NCBI GenBank assembly: GCA_910574455.1
Contig: CAJSYZ010000002.1
Location: 583,671-647,670 of the forward strand
DNA: 64,000 bases
From: Trichaptum fuscoviolaceum
Taxonomy: Eukaryota; Basidiomycota; Agaricomycetes; Hymenochaetales; Trichaptaceae
Reading direction: 5' to 3'
Shown: positions 19,790 to 32,230 of the stretch, piece after piece
Position numbering within the stretch: the stretch's first letter is position 1
Layout of the letters: every line of letters starts with the position of its first letter
Made by a program: the position numbers and the translations under genes
The notes under the pieces: generated by a model
What the model was told of the DNA's origin: nothing
The model's database searches: none
What the model saw: the letters and a program-made list of their open reading frames with translations, nothing else

Positions 19790-22739
19790 CCAGTCCTACC
19801 AGCCATTTCATTCAATGATATGCAGTAAATGCTGGATATACTAATTTATCTGATTGAATGAAGTACAGCAGTTGCAAATGGGTATAGCTCAACTGATTGA
19901 ATGAAATATAGCCTTGCTGTAGAACTTTTTTTGCATTTCATTCAGCAAATGCTGGCTGAAGCAATGAATACAAAACACAGCCTTGCTGCACTCTGATGAA
20001 GGGGATGCATACCTAGGAAATACTAGGCCTGCAATACCTATTGGGAATATACTACAGAATAATAGATAATGCTATTGCATACCCACCGCTTTTTTGGGTT
20101 AATTATAGCATTCAGGCACTGTTGATTGAAAGCATGCTGTAATAAATCAGAATTTCATAATTTCCATCTATTTTGAGATATGAGGCACATCAGGGTCCAG
20201 GACCCTGAGGTCTGGCAGGTTCCAGGTCACTTGGTGCCGCTTTAGAGGAGGTCGTGGGAATAAACTCAAATTAACCTTTGCAGGTGCTACAGGCCTTCTA
20301 AAATAGCACGAAAATAGCCAAAAAATCAGAAAATATTCCTGGACACTGCCGCTTCGCCCTAGCGTGGGAACTACGCTTCCGGACGACCATATTAGGGTAC
20401 CAGTGTGCTCTGGGCCCCTCTGGGCCCTTCCTAAAGCGGTAAAAATCATCATAAAATAGATAATTATATTCATTTGCACCTGCATATATGCAGGCTTGCC
20501 CTGGGCTTACCAGCAGTAGATAAAATACACTAAAATCATAAAGTATTAGTAGAAGCATATCAAACATGATCTGGATGGCTAAATATGGTAATACCAGCTG
20601 GGAACATGTGTAGAACATCAAAACATGTTCTATTTTTATTGCTGAACATATGGGGCCCATTACACCATATTGGAGTACTGCCGGAATGCAAATTTTGATG
20701 TGAATCCAATGAGACGTGCTAAACGAGCTGAAACGGGCTTTGACGGCGCCAAAATACGCATTTTTCATATTGTTACAGAATATTCTTTTGTTTTAATGTT
20801 ATTTTTGTTACAGCACTTCTACTGCACGTAAAGGCATGTATAAATAGTCGAAATGGTACAGAACGACGAGGGGAACAATAATATGACCTTAGAACAGCCA
20901 CGCGAGGGCTATATATAGCTCTACCACACTAACCATTTTCGGAGTGCATGCAATTATTGTTAGTCATTCCTATGCATGTATGTACACTGTGTCTATGTTC
21001 TGATAGCTTTAAATAGCTCTCTATATATACTTCTCATGCTGTACGAGGTTTCGCGGCAATCGGAGCTCATTTGAAATTGATATAAGGCATACAATGTTCG
21101 GAAAGATGGGTCAATTTTAATTTATGGGGAGGGTTATGGGTCAGGCACATAGTGCCAAACATTCACTATGACTATCCTAAACATATTTCAAATGCATGTT
21201 TGAGATGACATTAGAATGTGAAAGTCATACACAACATTGTAGGATGACATGCTATGTGTGATTTCAGAATGCACATGTTATGTCAGAAAGACATATAACT
21301 TACAGATTCTATCTGTACCCCAAACATGCATTTGAAATATGTTTAGGATAGTCATAGTGAATGTTTGGCACTATGTGCCTGACCCATAACCCTCCCCATA
21401 AATTAAAATTGACCCATCTTTCCGAACATTGTATGCCTTATATCAATTTCAAATGAGCTCCGATTGCCGCGAAACCTCGTACAGCATGAGAAGTATATAT
21501 AGAGAGCTATTTAAAGCTATCAGAACATAGACACAGTGTACATACATGCATAGGAATGACTAACAATAATTGCATGCACTCCGAAAATGGTTAGTGTGGT
21601 AGAGCTATATATAGCCCTCGCGTGGCTGTTCTAAGGTCATATTATTGTTCCCCTCGTCGTTCTGTACCATTTCGACTATTTATACATGCCTTTACGTGCA
21701 GTAGAAGTGCTGTAACAAAAATAACATTAAAACAAAAGAATATTCTGTAACAATATGAAAAATGCGTATTTTGGCGCCGTCAAAGCCCGTTTCAGCTCGT
21801 TTAGCACGTCTCATTGGATTCACATCAAAATTTGCATTCCGGCAGTACTCCAATATGGTGTAATGGGCCCCATATGTTCAGCAATAAAAATAGAACATGT
21901 TTTGATGTTCTACACATGTTCCCAGCTGGTATTACCATATTTAGCCATCCAGATCATGTTTGATATGCTTCTACTAATACTTTATGATTTTAGTGTATTT
22001 TATCTACTGCTGGTAAGCCCAGGGCAAGCCTGCATATATGCAGGTGCAAATGAATATAATTATCTATTTTATGATGATTTTTACCGCTTTAGGAAGGGCC
22101 CAGAGGGGCCCAGAGCACACTGGTACCCTAATATGGTCGTCCGGAAGCGTAGTTCCCACGCTAGGGCGAAGCGGCAGTGTCCAGGAATATTTTCTGATTT
22201 TTTGGCTATTTTCGTGCTATTTTAGAAGGCCTGTAGCACCTGCAAAGGTTAATTTGAGTTTATTCCCACGACCTCCTCTAAAGCGGCACCAAGTGACCTG
22301 GAACCTGCCAGACCTCAGGGTCCTGGACCCTGATGTGCCTCATATCTCAAAATAGATGGAAATTATGAAATTCTGATTTATTACAGCATGCTTTCAATCA
22401 ACAGTGCCTGAATGCTATAATAATAATTAACCCAAAAAAGCGGTGGGTATGCAATAGCATTATCTATTATTCTGTAGTATATTCCCAATAGGTATTGCAG
22501 GCCTAGTATTTCCTAGGTATGCATCCCCTTCATCAGAGTGCAGCAAGGCTGTGTTTTGTATTCATTGCTTCAGCCAGCATTTGCTGAATGAAATGCAAAA
22601 AAAGTTCTACAGCAAGGCTATATTTCATTCAATCAGTTGAGCTATACCCATTTGCAACTGCTGTACTTCATTCAATCAGATAAATTAGTATATCCAGCAT
22701 TTACTGCATATCATTGAATGAAATGGCTGGTAGGACTGG
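19790..22739. mobile_element. Foldback element, copy 2, at the centre of the inverted repeat
   Basis: 2950 bp with arms of about 1413 bp (19790-21202) and 1419 bp (21321-22739) around a spacer of about 118 bp. Terminal repeats are CCAGTCCTACCAGCCATTTC and its complement. TCACGTGA flanks both ends (19782-19789 and 22740-22747); as TCACGTGA is itself palindromic, it cannot alone distinguish a true duplication from the symmetry of the locus. The right arm has an extra 6 bp of AATA-type repeat near 22420. It is a diverged relative of copy 1; both have the inner boundary at GCATGT/ACATGC. No coding capacity is evident. Confidence 0.85.
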
Positions 22740-22887
22740 TCACGTGAGCATGGGATCGTGCGATTCGGGAATGAGGTTTCGCGCGGGGAATCCAATGGCG
22801 GGATTCTCCCCGCGGGATTGTCTGCTCATGTCGGGATCCTTGGCGGGAAAGTGCGGGAAATGAGAAAAGGAGCCCGGGATCTCGACA
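22740..22887 (-). repeat. 3' LTR of element 3, first 148 bp, mirror of 19642-19789
   Basis: Read on the minus strand, it runs from TGTCGAGATCCCGGG to GCTCACGTGA. It has exactly the same 148-bp extent as the left partner, so the midpoint of the two LTR pieces (21264.5) equals the midpoint of the foldback element. Confidence 0.9.
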
Positions 22888-25800
22888 TTACCCCCCTCCA
22901 AAGGCGCAACTCCGGGGCGCCAAGCTTGAATCTTGCTCAGGTCACAGAGCTCGATAGCGTTGACTTCTCGAGGGGCGTCCGGGTGTTTTCGATAGAAACT
23001 GCGAATTTTAGCCTTTGCATTACCCATATCCTTTGCGGGAATCCATGTATCTTCCGCGCTCGAATATCCCTTCCATCGTACCAAATATTCAAACCTCCGT
23101 CTAAACCGTCTAGCGTCCAGTACCTCTTCCACCTCGTATTCCAGATCTCCTTCTACTTCGACTGGGGGCGGCGGGGGTTGCGTTCGACCGGGAATATCGT
23201 CTTCGTGGTATGGCGAGAGCAGCGATACGTGAAATACGGGATGAATCTTCAGCGACGCGGGGAGTTCGAGTTCGTAGGTGAGGTCACTTAGCTTTGCCTT
23301 CACTTTATACGGCCCTAGTCGTTTCGGTAATAATTTGCGCGCTCCCGGTCGCCAAACGTTCGTCGCTTCGAGCCAGACTTTATCCCCGACTGCGTACTGC
23401 GGGGCCTCGTTCCGGGCCTGATCGTAGTGCTGCTTCATGCGCTCTGCCGCAACCTCCAAAGCCGCTCTTGCCTCTTCCTGTGCCTGCTGCAGCTCCTGTA
23501 GTCGTGCGTCCGCGGCGGGGACCGTGGATAGGCCGTCGCTCGGGGCAATCGTGAATTCGGGATTGTAGCCGTAGACAAGCGCGAACGGAGATTGTCGTGT
23601 TGCCGCGTGCGCTTTCGTGTTGTGCGCGAACTCTGCCATTGGGAGTAATCCGGCCCAGTTTTCTTGTCGTGTATCTATGAAAGCCCGTAAATACTGTTCC
23701 AGCTCTTGGTTTACCCTTTCGGTTTGCCCATCCGTCTGCGGGTGATACGCAGTCGACGTGGTACCCTTGATACCGAGTTGGGAAAAGAGGGCCTTCATGA
23801 ACTGCGCGACAAACTGTGGTCCGCGGTCGGATATGATCTGGCGGGGGGTTCCGTGCAGCTTCCAGACGTGCTGCAGGAATAGTTCCGCAGTTTCCGGTGC
23901 ATCGATGTCAGACGTGGTCGGGATAAAATGCGCTTGCTTGGTGAGACGGTCGACCACCACGAAAATTGTGTCGTAATCCTCAGATCGGGGGAGCTGGGTG
24001 ATGAAATCGCACGAAATCGCCTGCCAGGGGCCCTGCGGGATTTCGTTCGGTTGCAGGAGTCCTACCGGGCGTTGGGATCGGTTCTTCGTGCGTGCGCAGG
24101 TATCGCATCCCGAAACGTATCGTTCTACGAAGTTAGACATCCCGGGCCACCAGTAGTTGCGGCTTACCATCTCAAACGTTTTCCAACGTCCAGGATGTCC
24201 GGCAGGGAGACTGTCGTGGTAAGTCTTCACCACATCCCGGCGAATGGTCTCGTCTTTCGGGACGTAAACCTTACCCTGGTACAGGATGAGGCCTTCCTCG
24301 GTGCTCCAGTCCTCAAGTTCCTTGGTCAGGACTCGAGGCGCCTTGGACTTGACCAGCTCGATCGCGTCCACCAGTTCGTCTTCATATTGATCTGACTTAC
24401 GAATGCGTTGTAGGAGGGCCTGATCCCCGTGTACCTGCGTCATTCCCCGACGAATTGCCTTTAGTCGAAACATTTCGGGAGTCAAGAGGGTCCGTCCCGT
24501 GTTGTCTTCGCCTTCTGGTTGAAGATCGACGCGTCGTGACATGGCGTCGGGTTTGCCCCCGAGTCGCCCTGGGCGATGGCGAATCGTAAAGTCGAAGCGA
24601 GTGAGGAACAGACTCCACCGGGCTTGGCGTCGCGTCAGCGTTCGGGATTCAGAGAAATATAGCAGATTCTTGTGGTCAGACACGATATCGAGTTTATGAC
24701 TCGCACCTTCGAGATAATGTCGCCACTCGTCAAGAGCTCTAATAATCGCGAGTAGCTCCTTGTCATAAATCTCGTAGTTGCGTTCCGCATCGTTGAGGGA
24801 TTTCGAGAAAAAGGCGACCGGATGTATCAGCCCGTCGTCGCCTTCCTGGGACAAGACCGCGCCGGTCGCGAAATCAGAGGCGTCGCATTCCACGATGAAT
24901 TGTCGCGACATGTCTGGCATCATCAGGACGGGGGCGGTCGTGAACATGCGCTTGAGATAGTCGAAAGCGAACTGCTGGTTTTCTGTCCAGACCCAGCGAA
25001 CGTCCTTCTTCAGCAGCGTCGTGAGCGGTTTGACGATGTGCGAGAAATCCCGAATGAAGTGTCGATAGAAATTCGCGAACCCGAGGAAGGCTTGAATGTC
25101 TTTCACCTTTTTCGGGGTAGGCCAGTCGAGGACCGCCTGTACCTTGGCGGGATCCATCGCCACCTTTCCCTGCGAAATAATCATCCCGAGATACTCGACG
25201 GAAGTCTGTTTGAATTTGCACTTTTCGGGTTTACAGAACAAGTCGTTTTCGCGCAGCCGCTTAAGGACTTCCCGTACGTGTTCCTCGTGCTGCGATTCAT
25301 CTTCGGAAAAGATTAGCAAGTCGTCAAGATAGATGATCACGTATACTCCAATGAGATCTTTGAAGATATCGTTCATCATATGCTGGAAGGTCGCCGGGGC
25401 ATTCGTGAGCCCGAATGTCATCACCGTTGGTTCGAAATGTCCCGCCTGAGTCCGAAAAGCGGCCTTCCACTCGTCGCCTTGCTTCAGTCGCACATTGTGG
25501 TAGCCCCATCGTAAATCTAGAGTCGTGAAAACCTTCGCCTTTTGCAGCGCGTCTACGAGTTCCATCGTGAGGGGAAGCGGGTATCGATTCTTGACCGTGA
25601 TGTCGTTCAGTCGTCGGTAATCGACTACCATGCGCAAGGTTCCATCCTTTTTCTTGATAAAGAAGACGGGAGCCGCTGCAGGGGATTTTGAAGGTCGTAT
25701 GTACCCCTTGCGCAGGTTTTCGTCCACGAATTCGCGAAGGGCATCGCGTTCGGCTGGGGCCAAGGGATAGATTTTGCTGTACGGGGGAACCTTCCCGGGT

Positions 25801-26928
25801 TCTAAATCTATGGCGTGGTCATACGGCTTGCGCAGTGGAAGCCTTTCGGATTCGACTTTCGAGAAAACATCGGCAAACTCACGGAATTCGGGGGGAACTA
25901 GTTCTTCGAAGGTTTTCTCGCCTTCCTTCACCGCAGACTTCTCAGCGATGGCCTGGGAGTGGGTGTACGAGGCGGCAATTTTGTACGCGAAATGGTCGTC
26001 CGTCGTGACGAAGTAGGATTCGGCGTCGTGGTACTGGTCCCAATATTTTTCTGAGTACCGAAATCCCGGTGGGACAGCTTCCCATTCGGCCTGGGTCCTG
26101 TCGGGCCCCCAGGGGGTCTCGACTTCTTCTGCTATGGCGAGGCGGGGAAGCGGGACCAGGCGTTGCTGGTTATCACACTGAGGCGGGCAGCGGTTGAGAT
26201 CGACCACGTCGTTGGTCCAGTCAATGGTTGGGTTATGGTGCCGCAACCAGTCGATCCCCATGATAAATATCGTCGTCGCCAATATCCGCGACGGCCATGG
26301 TCAACTGTTCTAAGTGTCCCTTCATCTCGACGTTGAGGACTACTTCCTTGGTGATGCGTCCAATCGCGTTCGGGGAATTGTCCGCGTTGCGCAAAAGTAT
26401 CGGGATTACCAAGTCCCGGGTCTGGAGTCCGTGTCGCGAAACGTAGCGGGAATTTATGAAAGTTCCCGACGCACCGCTGTCTAACATTACTGTGGCTAAG
26501 GCATCCGTTTTTCCGTCGCTAACCTGTACCGGGAACTTCAAATGTCGTCTAAGGCGACGGTCTATTGTAGAGATGGTTAAATACAAGGGACCATTATTAA
26601 GAGAGTTCTTCGGCCACAAGGGCGGTTGGGTCGTATAGGGCGCGACTGAGCAATACGACCCTACTGAAAATCCGCTGGGGGCGGGGCTTCGGGATTGTGA
26701 ACGTTCTTGGCGGCGGGCGTCATGGCGGCGAATGCGTTCTGTAGCACGGACTGCTGCACATTCTGGACGTACTGTTCCGCCATACGTTTGAGCGTTTCTT
26801 CGAACGACTGGAGCGCGGGGGGCGATGGGCTCGATGGGGACGTGGATTTCGTAGCCTTTAGGTTTCGGGATGGCGGTCGCGTTGGGCAATCGCTCACCAG
26901 ATGGTCTTTCTCTCCGCAGTAGTAGCAT
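22740..26928 (-). pseudogene. pol: Chromovirus Pol of gypsy element 3, +1 frameshift
   Basis: The same domain order as element 2, on the minus strand. Protease-side coding is open from 26928 to 26233, and RT through chromodomain from 26282 to 22740. An extra T (plus-strand A, in TAAAT near 26263-26267) after the DIGDDDI motif throws the frame between protease and RT, where element 2 reads on. Otherwise YLDD, the DDE residues and the chromodomain are all retained. Several residues separate it from element 2 (FYRHF, RWVWTEN, LLQRIRK, SDIDAP) and most of these are shared with element 4. It ends with the same U3-encoded tail as element 2. Confidence 0.9.
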
Positions 26929-27869
26929 AGTCCCTTACTCCTGCGCTCCCGGCGCACCCTGTCAATCTCCATCGCGTTGGGATCCTTCGTCGAGCTTGCG
27001 CCCGCAGTCGGGATCGTACGCGGAGCTGAACTAGTGGTGCCGGGATTGCTTCGGGGCGTAGCCGCTGGCTTCGATACTGGTCCATAGGCGTGTGCGAGCC
27101 TTAGCTTCTCGTCCGTCTCGGAAACCCAGTTGACGTAGGCATCGAATTTCATATCCTTCGCCTCTGTGCTGGCGATGTGCTGGCGAACCTGGTCTTTGAG
27201 TCCCTTCCGGAACATGTCGAGGTAGATGACATCCGTCGTCGCGTCCTTGGGCCACCCGGTGAGGGCTTGGAGGGCACGGAATTGCGACGCAAACTCGGCG
27301 ACCGTTCCTGTCTGGCGTAGGCGCATCAGCTTGTCGGCTGCGGCTTTGTCTGCATCGATTTCTCCATAAGAGGCGCGAAGGGCGGCGAACAGGGCCTCCA
27401 GGCTGGCGGCTTCTGGCGGTGTCGGGATGTCCTGGAGTCGATCTAGAATGGGTCGTGCCCAGTCTTGCGCCGGTCCCCGTAGTAGCATCAGGGCGAATGC
27501 GACCTTGCGGGTTTCGTCCAGCCCCGGATGTTGTCCGAACAGGTAGAGCTTAATCTGGTGAATCCAGTTTTCCAGCTTGGCTCGTTCGCCTTCGAAGGTG
27601 TCGGGAAGCTTCATCTTGAGCCCTGCTCCACCCCCAGACGGGGAGGCGGGCTGGCTCGCGATTTGGGCTTCTAACGCCTGGTTGGCGTGCTTGAGCTGGG
27701 CGACAGTGTTCTGAACCTGATTGTGTTCGTTGACTAACTTGGAGTAGCGTTTTTCGAGGGTGTCGAGGCGATCAAGGATGGGCTGGAGTTTGTCTTCCTC
27801 CATCGAGGAGCTCGGGGACGGGAAAGCGAAGGTATCTGCGAGTCCTCCCCATTCCTGGTGGGATGACAT
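26661..27869 (-). CDS. gag: Gag of gypsy element 3 (402 aa, intact)
   Basis: The only uninterrupted gag in the window and the reference for the broken left-arm copy. It starts MSSHQEWGGLADTF, has a coiled-coil segment (residues about 25-75), a capsid-like middle (LENWIHQIKLYLFGQ) and a CCHC knuckle at about residues 315-330, and ends PPPADFQ. The pol frame overlaps its last 268 nt in the -1 frame. In life it would coat the RNA and drive particle assembly in the cytoplasm. Confidence 0.92.
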   Translation of the reverse strand: MSSHQEWGGLADTFAFPSPSSSMEEDKLQPILDRLDTLEKRYSKLVNEHNQVQNTVAQLKHANQALEAQIASQPASPSGGGAGLKMKLPDTFEGERAKLENWIHQIKLYLFGQHPGLDETRKVAFALMLLRGPAQDWARPILDRLQDIPTPPEAASLEALFAALRASYGEIDADKAAADKLMRLRQTGTVAEFASQFRALQALTGWPKDATTDVIYLDMFRKGLKDQVRQHIASTEAKDMKFDAYVNWVSETDEKLRLAHAYGPVSKPAATPRSNPGTTSSAPRTIPTAGASSTKDPNAMEIDRVRRERRSKGLCYYCGEKDHLVSDCPTRPPSRNLKATKSTSPSSPSPPALQSFEETLKRMAEQYVQNVQQSVLQNAFAAMTPAAKNVHNPEAPPPADFQ

Positions 27870-27945
27870 CGCTGGTCGGCGGTACGGGTGCGGGGGTAGA
27901 AGTAAAGAGCGTGAGGGTGTCGAGTCCGAGCGGCGGTGAGCCAGG

Positions 27946-27956
27946 ACTTTTGACCT
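27946..27956 (-). promoter_or_regulatory. Primer-binding site of element 3 (self-priming)
   Basis: The plus strand reads ACTTTTGACCT, so the element strand is AGGTCAAAAGT, identical to 13976-13986 and again two bases from the LTR end. It is complementary to the predicted transcript start in its own LTR near 28261-28271. Confidence 0.65.
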
Positions 27957-27958
27957 AA

Positions 27959-28776
27959 TGTTACGACCGTCGGGAATTGTAGCGGGAAACAGTTTCGGGA
28001 AACTGGAATTCGCGACAAGAACCCGCGTTCGGGAATCTGGATTCGCGACTGGGAACGAGCGTGGGAATTCAGGCGGGAAACGCGCGGGATTCTATCCAGG
28101 CGCGTCGCGGGATTCTCAAGGCCAGCTAGGACTCTTCACTGCTTTGAACGTCAAGTAAGCGGATCCCTAAGGAAGCACTCCACAAGTAAGTATTGCGCAA
28201 CTAACTACACAGGAGAAAAGAGAGAGATCGCACCTAAGGAAGCACTCCACAAGAGGTCAAAAGTGGGGTGCTCCTTACGATGCCTACAGCTATTTATCTA
28301 CTTCGTAAAGACTGTATAGTTAATCTACGCTAAGTGTCCTTGCGCAATGCGCACCTATCTACTACAAACGATACATGCTACGACCGCACTGCTAGGCATG
28401 TCTATCCCGTCTCTCCAGATGGCTACGGCCTGTCCGTGGACGTCAGCGTCCGGTCCGGGGCCGCGACTAGCCAGACTAGGTATGCCAGACTGTTGCAGGT
28501 CGTCACCTTGAGGTACTAACGGATTAATGAGCGTATGTTGATAAGTGAATGTACGTGTGCCGTGGCGGGTCGTCGTAAATGAGTGTGTGTATGCGTGCAT
28601 GGTTGCCGGGACGGTGGTGCGGGATAAGTCACGTGAGCATGGGATCGTGCGATTCGGGAATGAGGTTTCGCGCGGGGAATCCAATGGCGGGATTCTCCCC
28701 GCGGGTTTGTCTGCTCATGTCGGGATCCTTGGCGGGAAAGTGCGGGAAATGAGAAAAGGAGCCCGGGATCTCGACA
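27959..28776 (-). repeat. 5' LTR of gypsy element 3 (818 bp)
   Basis: Read on the minus strand it runs TGTCGAGATCCCGGG to GGTCGTAACA. Its variants match the truncated LTR at 12710 and the 3' LTR at 32083. It abuts, without a target duplication, pol codons of element X beginning ACCGCTGCCC. Confidence 0.9.
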
Positions 28777-31700
28777 ACCGCTGCCCGCCCCAGTGTGACA
28801 ACCAGCAACGCCTGGTCCCGCTTCCCCGCCTCGCCATAGCAGAAGAAGTCGAGACCCCCTGGGGGCCCGACAGGACCCAGGCCGAATGGGAAGCTGTCCC
28901 ACCGGGATTTCGGTACTCAGAAAAATATTGGGACCAGTACCACGACGCCGAATCCTACTTCGTCACGACGGACGACCATTTCGCGTACAAAATTGCCGCC
29001 TCGTACACCCACTCCCAGGCCATCGCTGAGAAGTCTGCGGTGAAGGAAGGCGAGAAAACCTTCGAAGAACTAGTTCCCCCCGAATTCCGTGAGTTTGCCG
29101 ATGTTTTCTCGAAAGTCGAATCCGAAAGGCTTCCACTGCGCAAGCCGTATGACCACGCCATAGATTTAGAACCCGGGAAGGTTCCCCCGTACAGCAAAAT
29201 CTATCCCTTGGCCCCAGCCGAACGCGATGCCCTTCGCGAATTCGTGGACGAAAACCTGCGCAAGGGGTACATACGACCTTCAAAATCCCCTGCAGCGGCT
29301 CCCGTCTTCTTTATCAAGAAAAAGGATGGAACCTTGCGCATGGTAGTCGATTACCGACGACTGAACGACATCACGGTCAAGAATCGATACCCGCTTCCCC
29401 TCACGATGGAACTCGTAGACGCGCTGCAAAAGGCGAAGGTTTTCACGACTCTAGATTTACGATGGGGCTACCACAATGTGCGACTGAAGCAAGGCGACGA
29501 GTGGAAGGCCGCTTTTCGGACTCGGCGGGACATTTCGAACCAACGGTGATGACATTCGGGCTCACGAATGCCCCGGCGACCTTCCAGCATATGATGAACG
29601 ATATCTTCAAAGATCTCATTGGAGTATACGTGATCATCTATCTTGACGACTTGCTAATCTTTTCCGAAGATGAATCGCAGCACGAGGAACACGTACGGGA
29701 AGTCCTTAAGCGGCTGCGCGAAAACGACTTGTTCTGTAAACCCGAAAAGTGCAAATTCAAACAGACTTCCGTCGAGTATCTCGGGATGATTATTTCGCAG
29801 GGAAAGGTGGCGATGGATCCCGCCAAGGTACAGGCGGTCCTCGACTGGCCTACCCCGAAAAAGGTGAAAGACATTCAAGCCTTCCTCGGGTTCGCGAATT
29901 TCTATCGACACTTCATTCGGGATTTCTCGCACATCGTCAAACCGCTCACGACGCTGCTGAAGAAGGACGTTCGCTGGGTCTGGACAGAAAACCAGCAGTT
30001 CGCTTTCGACTATCTCAAGCGCATGTTCACGACCGCCCCCGTCCTGATGATGCCAGACATGTCGCGACAATTCATCGTGGAATGCGACGCCTCTGATTTC
30101 GCGACCGGCGCGGTCTTGTCCCAGGAAGGCGACGACGGGCTGATACATCCGGTCGCCTTTTTCTCGAAATCCCTCAACGATGCGGAACGCAACTACGAGA
30201 TTTATGACAAGGAGCTACTCGCGATTATTAGAGCTCTTGACGAGTGGCGACATTATCTCGAAGGTGCGAGTCATAAACTCGATATCGTGTCTGACCACAA
30301 GAATCTGCTATATTTCTCTGAATCCCGAACGCTGACGCGACGCCAAGCCCGGTGGAGTCTGTTCCTCACTCGCTTCGACTTTACGATTCGCCATCGCCCA
30401 GGGCGACTCGGGGGCAAACCCGACGCCATGTCACGACGCGTCGATCTTCAACCAGAAGGCAAAGACAACACGGGACGGACCCTCTTGACTCCCGAAATGT
30501 TTCGACTAAAGGCAATTCGTCGGGGAATGACGCAGGTACACGGGGATCAGGCCCTCCTACAACGCATTCGTAAGTCAGATCAATATGAAGACGAACTGGT
30601 GGACGCGATCGAGCTGGTCAAGTCCAAGGCGCCTCGAGTCCTGACCAAGGAACTTGAGGACTGGAGCACCGAGGAAGGCCTCATCCTGTACCAGGGTAAG
30701 GTTTACGTCCCGAAAGACGAGACCATTCGCCGGGATGTGGTGAAGACTTACCACGACAGTCTCCCTGCCGGACATCCTGGACGTTGGAAAACGTTTGAGA
30801 TGGTAAGCCGCAACTACTGGTGGCCCGGGATGTCTAACTTCGTAGAACGATACGTTTCGGGATGCGATACCTGCGCACGCACGAAGAACCGATCCCAACG
30901 CCCGGTAGGACTCCTGCAACCGAACGAAATCCCGCAGGGCCCCTGGCAGGCGATTTCGTGCGATTTCATCACCCAGCTCCCCCGATCTGAGGATTACGAC
31001 GCAATTTTCGTGGTGGTCGACCGTCTCACCAAGCAAGCACATTTTATCCCGACCACGTCTGACATTGATGCACCGGAAACTGCGGAACTATTCCTGCAGC
31101 ACGTCTGGAAGCTGCACGGAACCCCCCGCCAGATCATATCCGACCGAGGACCACAGTTTGTCGCACAGTTCATGAAAGCCCTTTTTTCACGACTCGGTAT
31201 CAAGGGTACCACGTCGACTGCGTATCACCCGCAGACGGATGGGCAAACCGAAAGGGTAAACCAAGAGCTGGAACAATATTTACGGGCTTTCATAGATACA
31301 CGACAAGAAAACTGGGCCGGATTACTCCCAATGGCAGAATTCGCGCACAACACGAAAGCGCACGCGGCAACACGACAATCCCCGTTCGCGCTTGTCTACG
31401 GCTACAATCCCGAATTCACGATTGCCCCGAGCGACGGCCTGTCCACGGTCCCCGCCGCGGACGCACGACTACAGGAGCTTCAGCAGGCACAGGAAGAGGC
31501 AAGAGCGGCTTTGGAGGTTGCGGCAGAGCGCATGAAGCAGCACTACGATCAGGCCAGGAACGAGGCCCCGCAGTACGCAGTCGGGGATAAAGTATGGCTT
31601 GAGGCGACGAACGTTCGGCGACCAGGAGCGCGCAAATTATTACCGAAACGACTAGGGCCGTATAAAGTGAAGGCAAAGCTAAGTGACCTCACCTACGAAC

Positions 31701-32230
31701 TCGAACTCCCCGCGTCGCTGAAGATTCATCCCGTATTTCACGTATTGCTGCTCTCGCCATACCACGAAGACGACATTCCCGGTCGAACGCAACCCCCGCC
31801 GCCCCCAGTCGAAGTAGAAGGAGATCTGGAGTACGAGGTGGAAGAGGTTCTGGATGCTAGACGGTTTAGACGGAGATTTGAATATTTGGTACGATGGAAG
31901 GGATATTCGAGCGCGGAAGATACATGGATTCCCGCAAAGGATATGGGTAATGCAAAGGCTAAAATTCGCAGTTTCTATCGAAAACACCCGGACGCCCCTC
32001 GAGAAGTCAACGCTATCGAGCTCTGTGACCTGAGCAAGATTCAAGCTTGGCGCCCCGGAGTTGCGCCTTTGGAGGGGGGTAATGTCGAGATCCCGGGCTC
32101 CTTTTCTCATTTCCCGCACTTTCCCGCCAAGGATCCCGACATGAGCAGACAAACCCGCGGGGAGAATCCCGCCATTGGATTCCCCGCGCGAAACCTCATT
32201 CCCGAATCGCACGATCCCATGCTCACGTGA
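28777..32230 (+). pseudogene. pol: 5'-truncated chromovirus Pol of element X, frameshifted
   Basis: Coding enters at NRCPPQCDNQQRL, the linker before RT, directly after an inverted LTR; gag, protease and the start of pol are lost. RT is open to about 29523, where one base is missing (CTCGGCGGG against CTCAGGCAGG) after the KAAFRT motif. The frame then continues in the -1 register to 32230 with YLDD, RNase H, integrase DDE and chromodomain intact. The tail runs 148 nt into the 3' LTR like the other copies. Residues shared with element 3 but not element 2 suggest recent copying or conversion between the adjacent inverted copies 3 and X. Confidence 0.9.

Noticed and set aside
19782..22747. TCACGTGA at both sides of foldback copy 2 taken as proof of insertion
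   Set aside because: The octamer is its own reverse complement and the locus is an inverted repeat, so symmetry alone would produce it; copy 1 provides better evidence of target duplication.
28545..28776. Apparent fusion of an LTR-encoded peptide to pol in the 28545-29549 ORF
   Set aside because: The first part is the inverted LTR read in antisense; only the portion from 28777 is pol.
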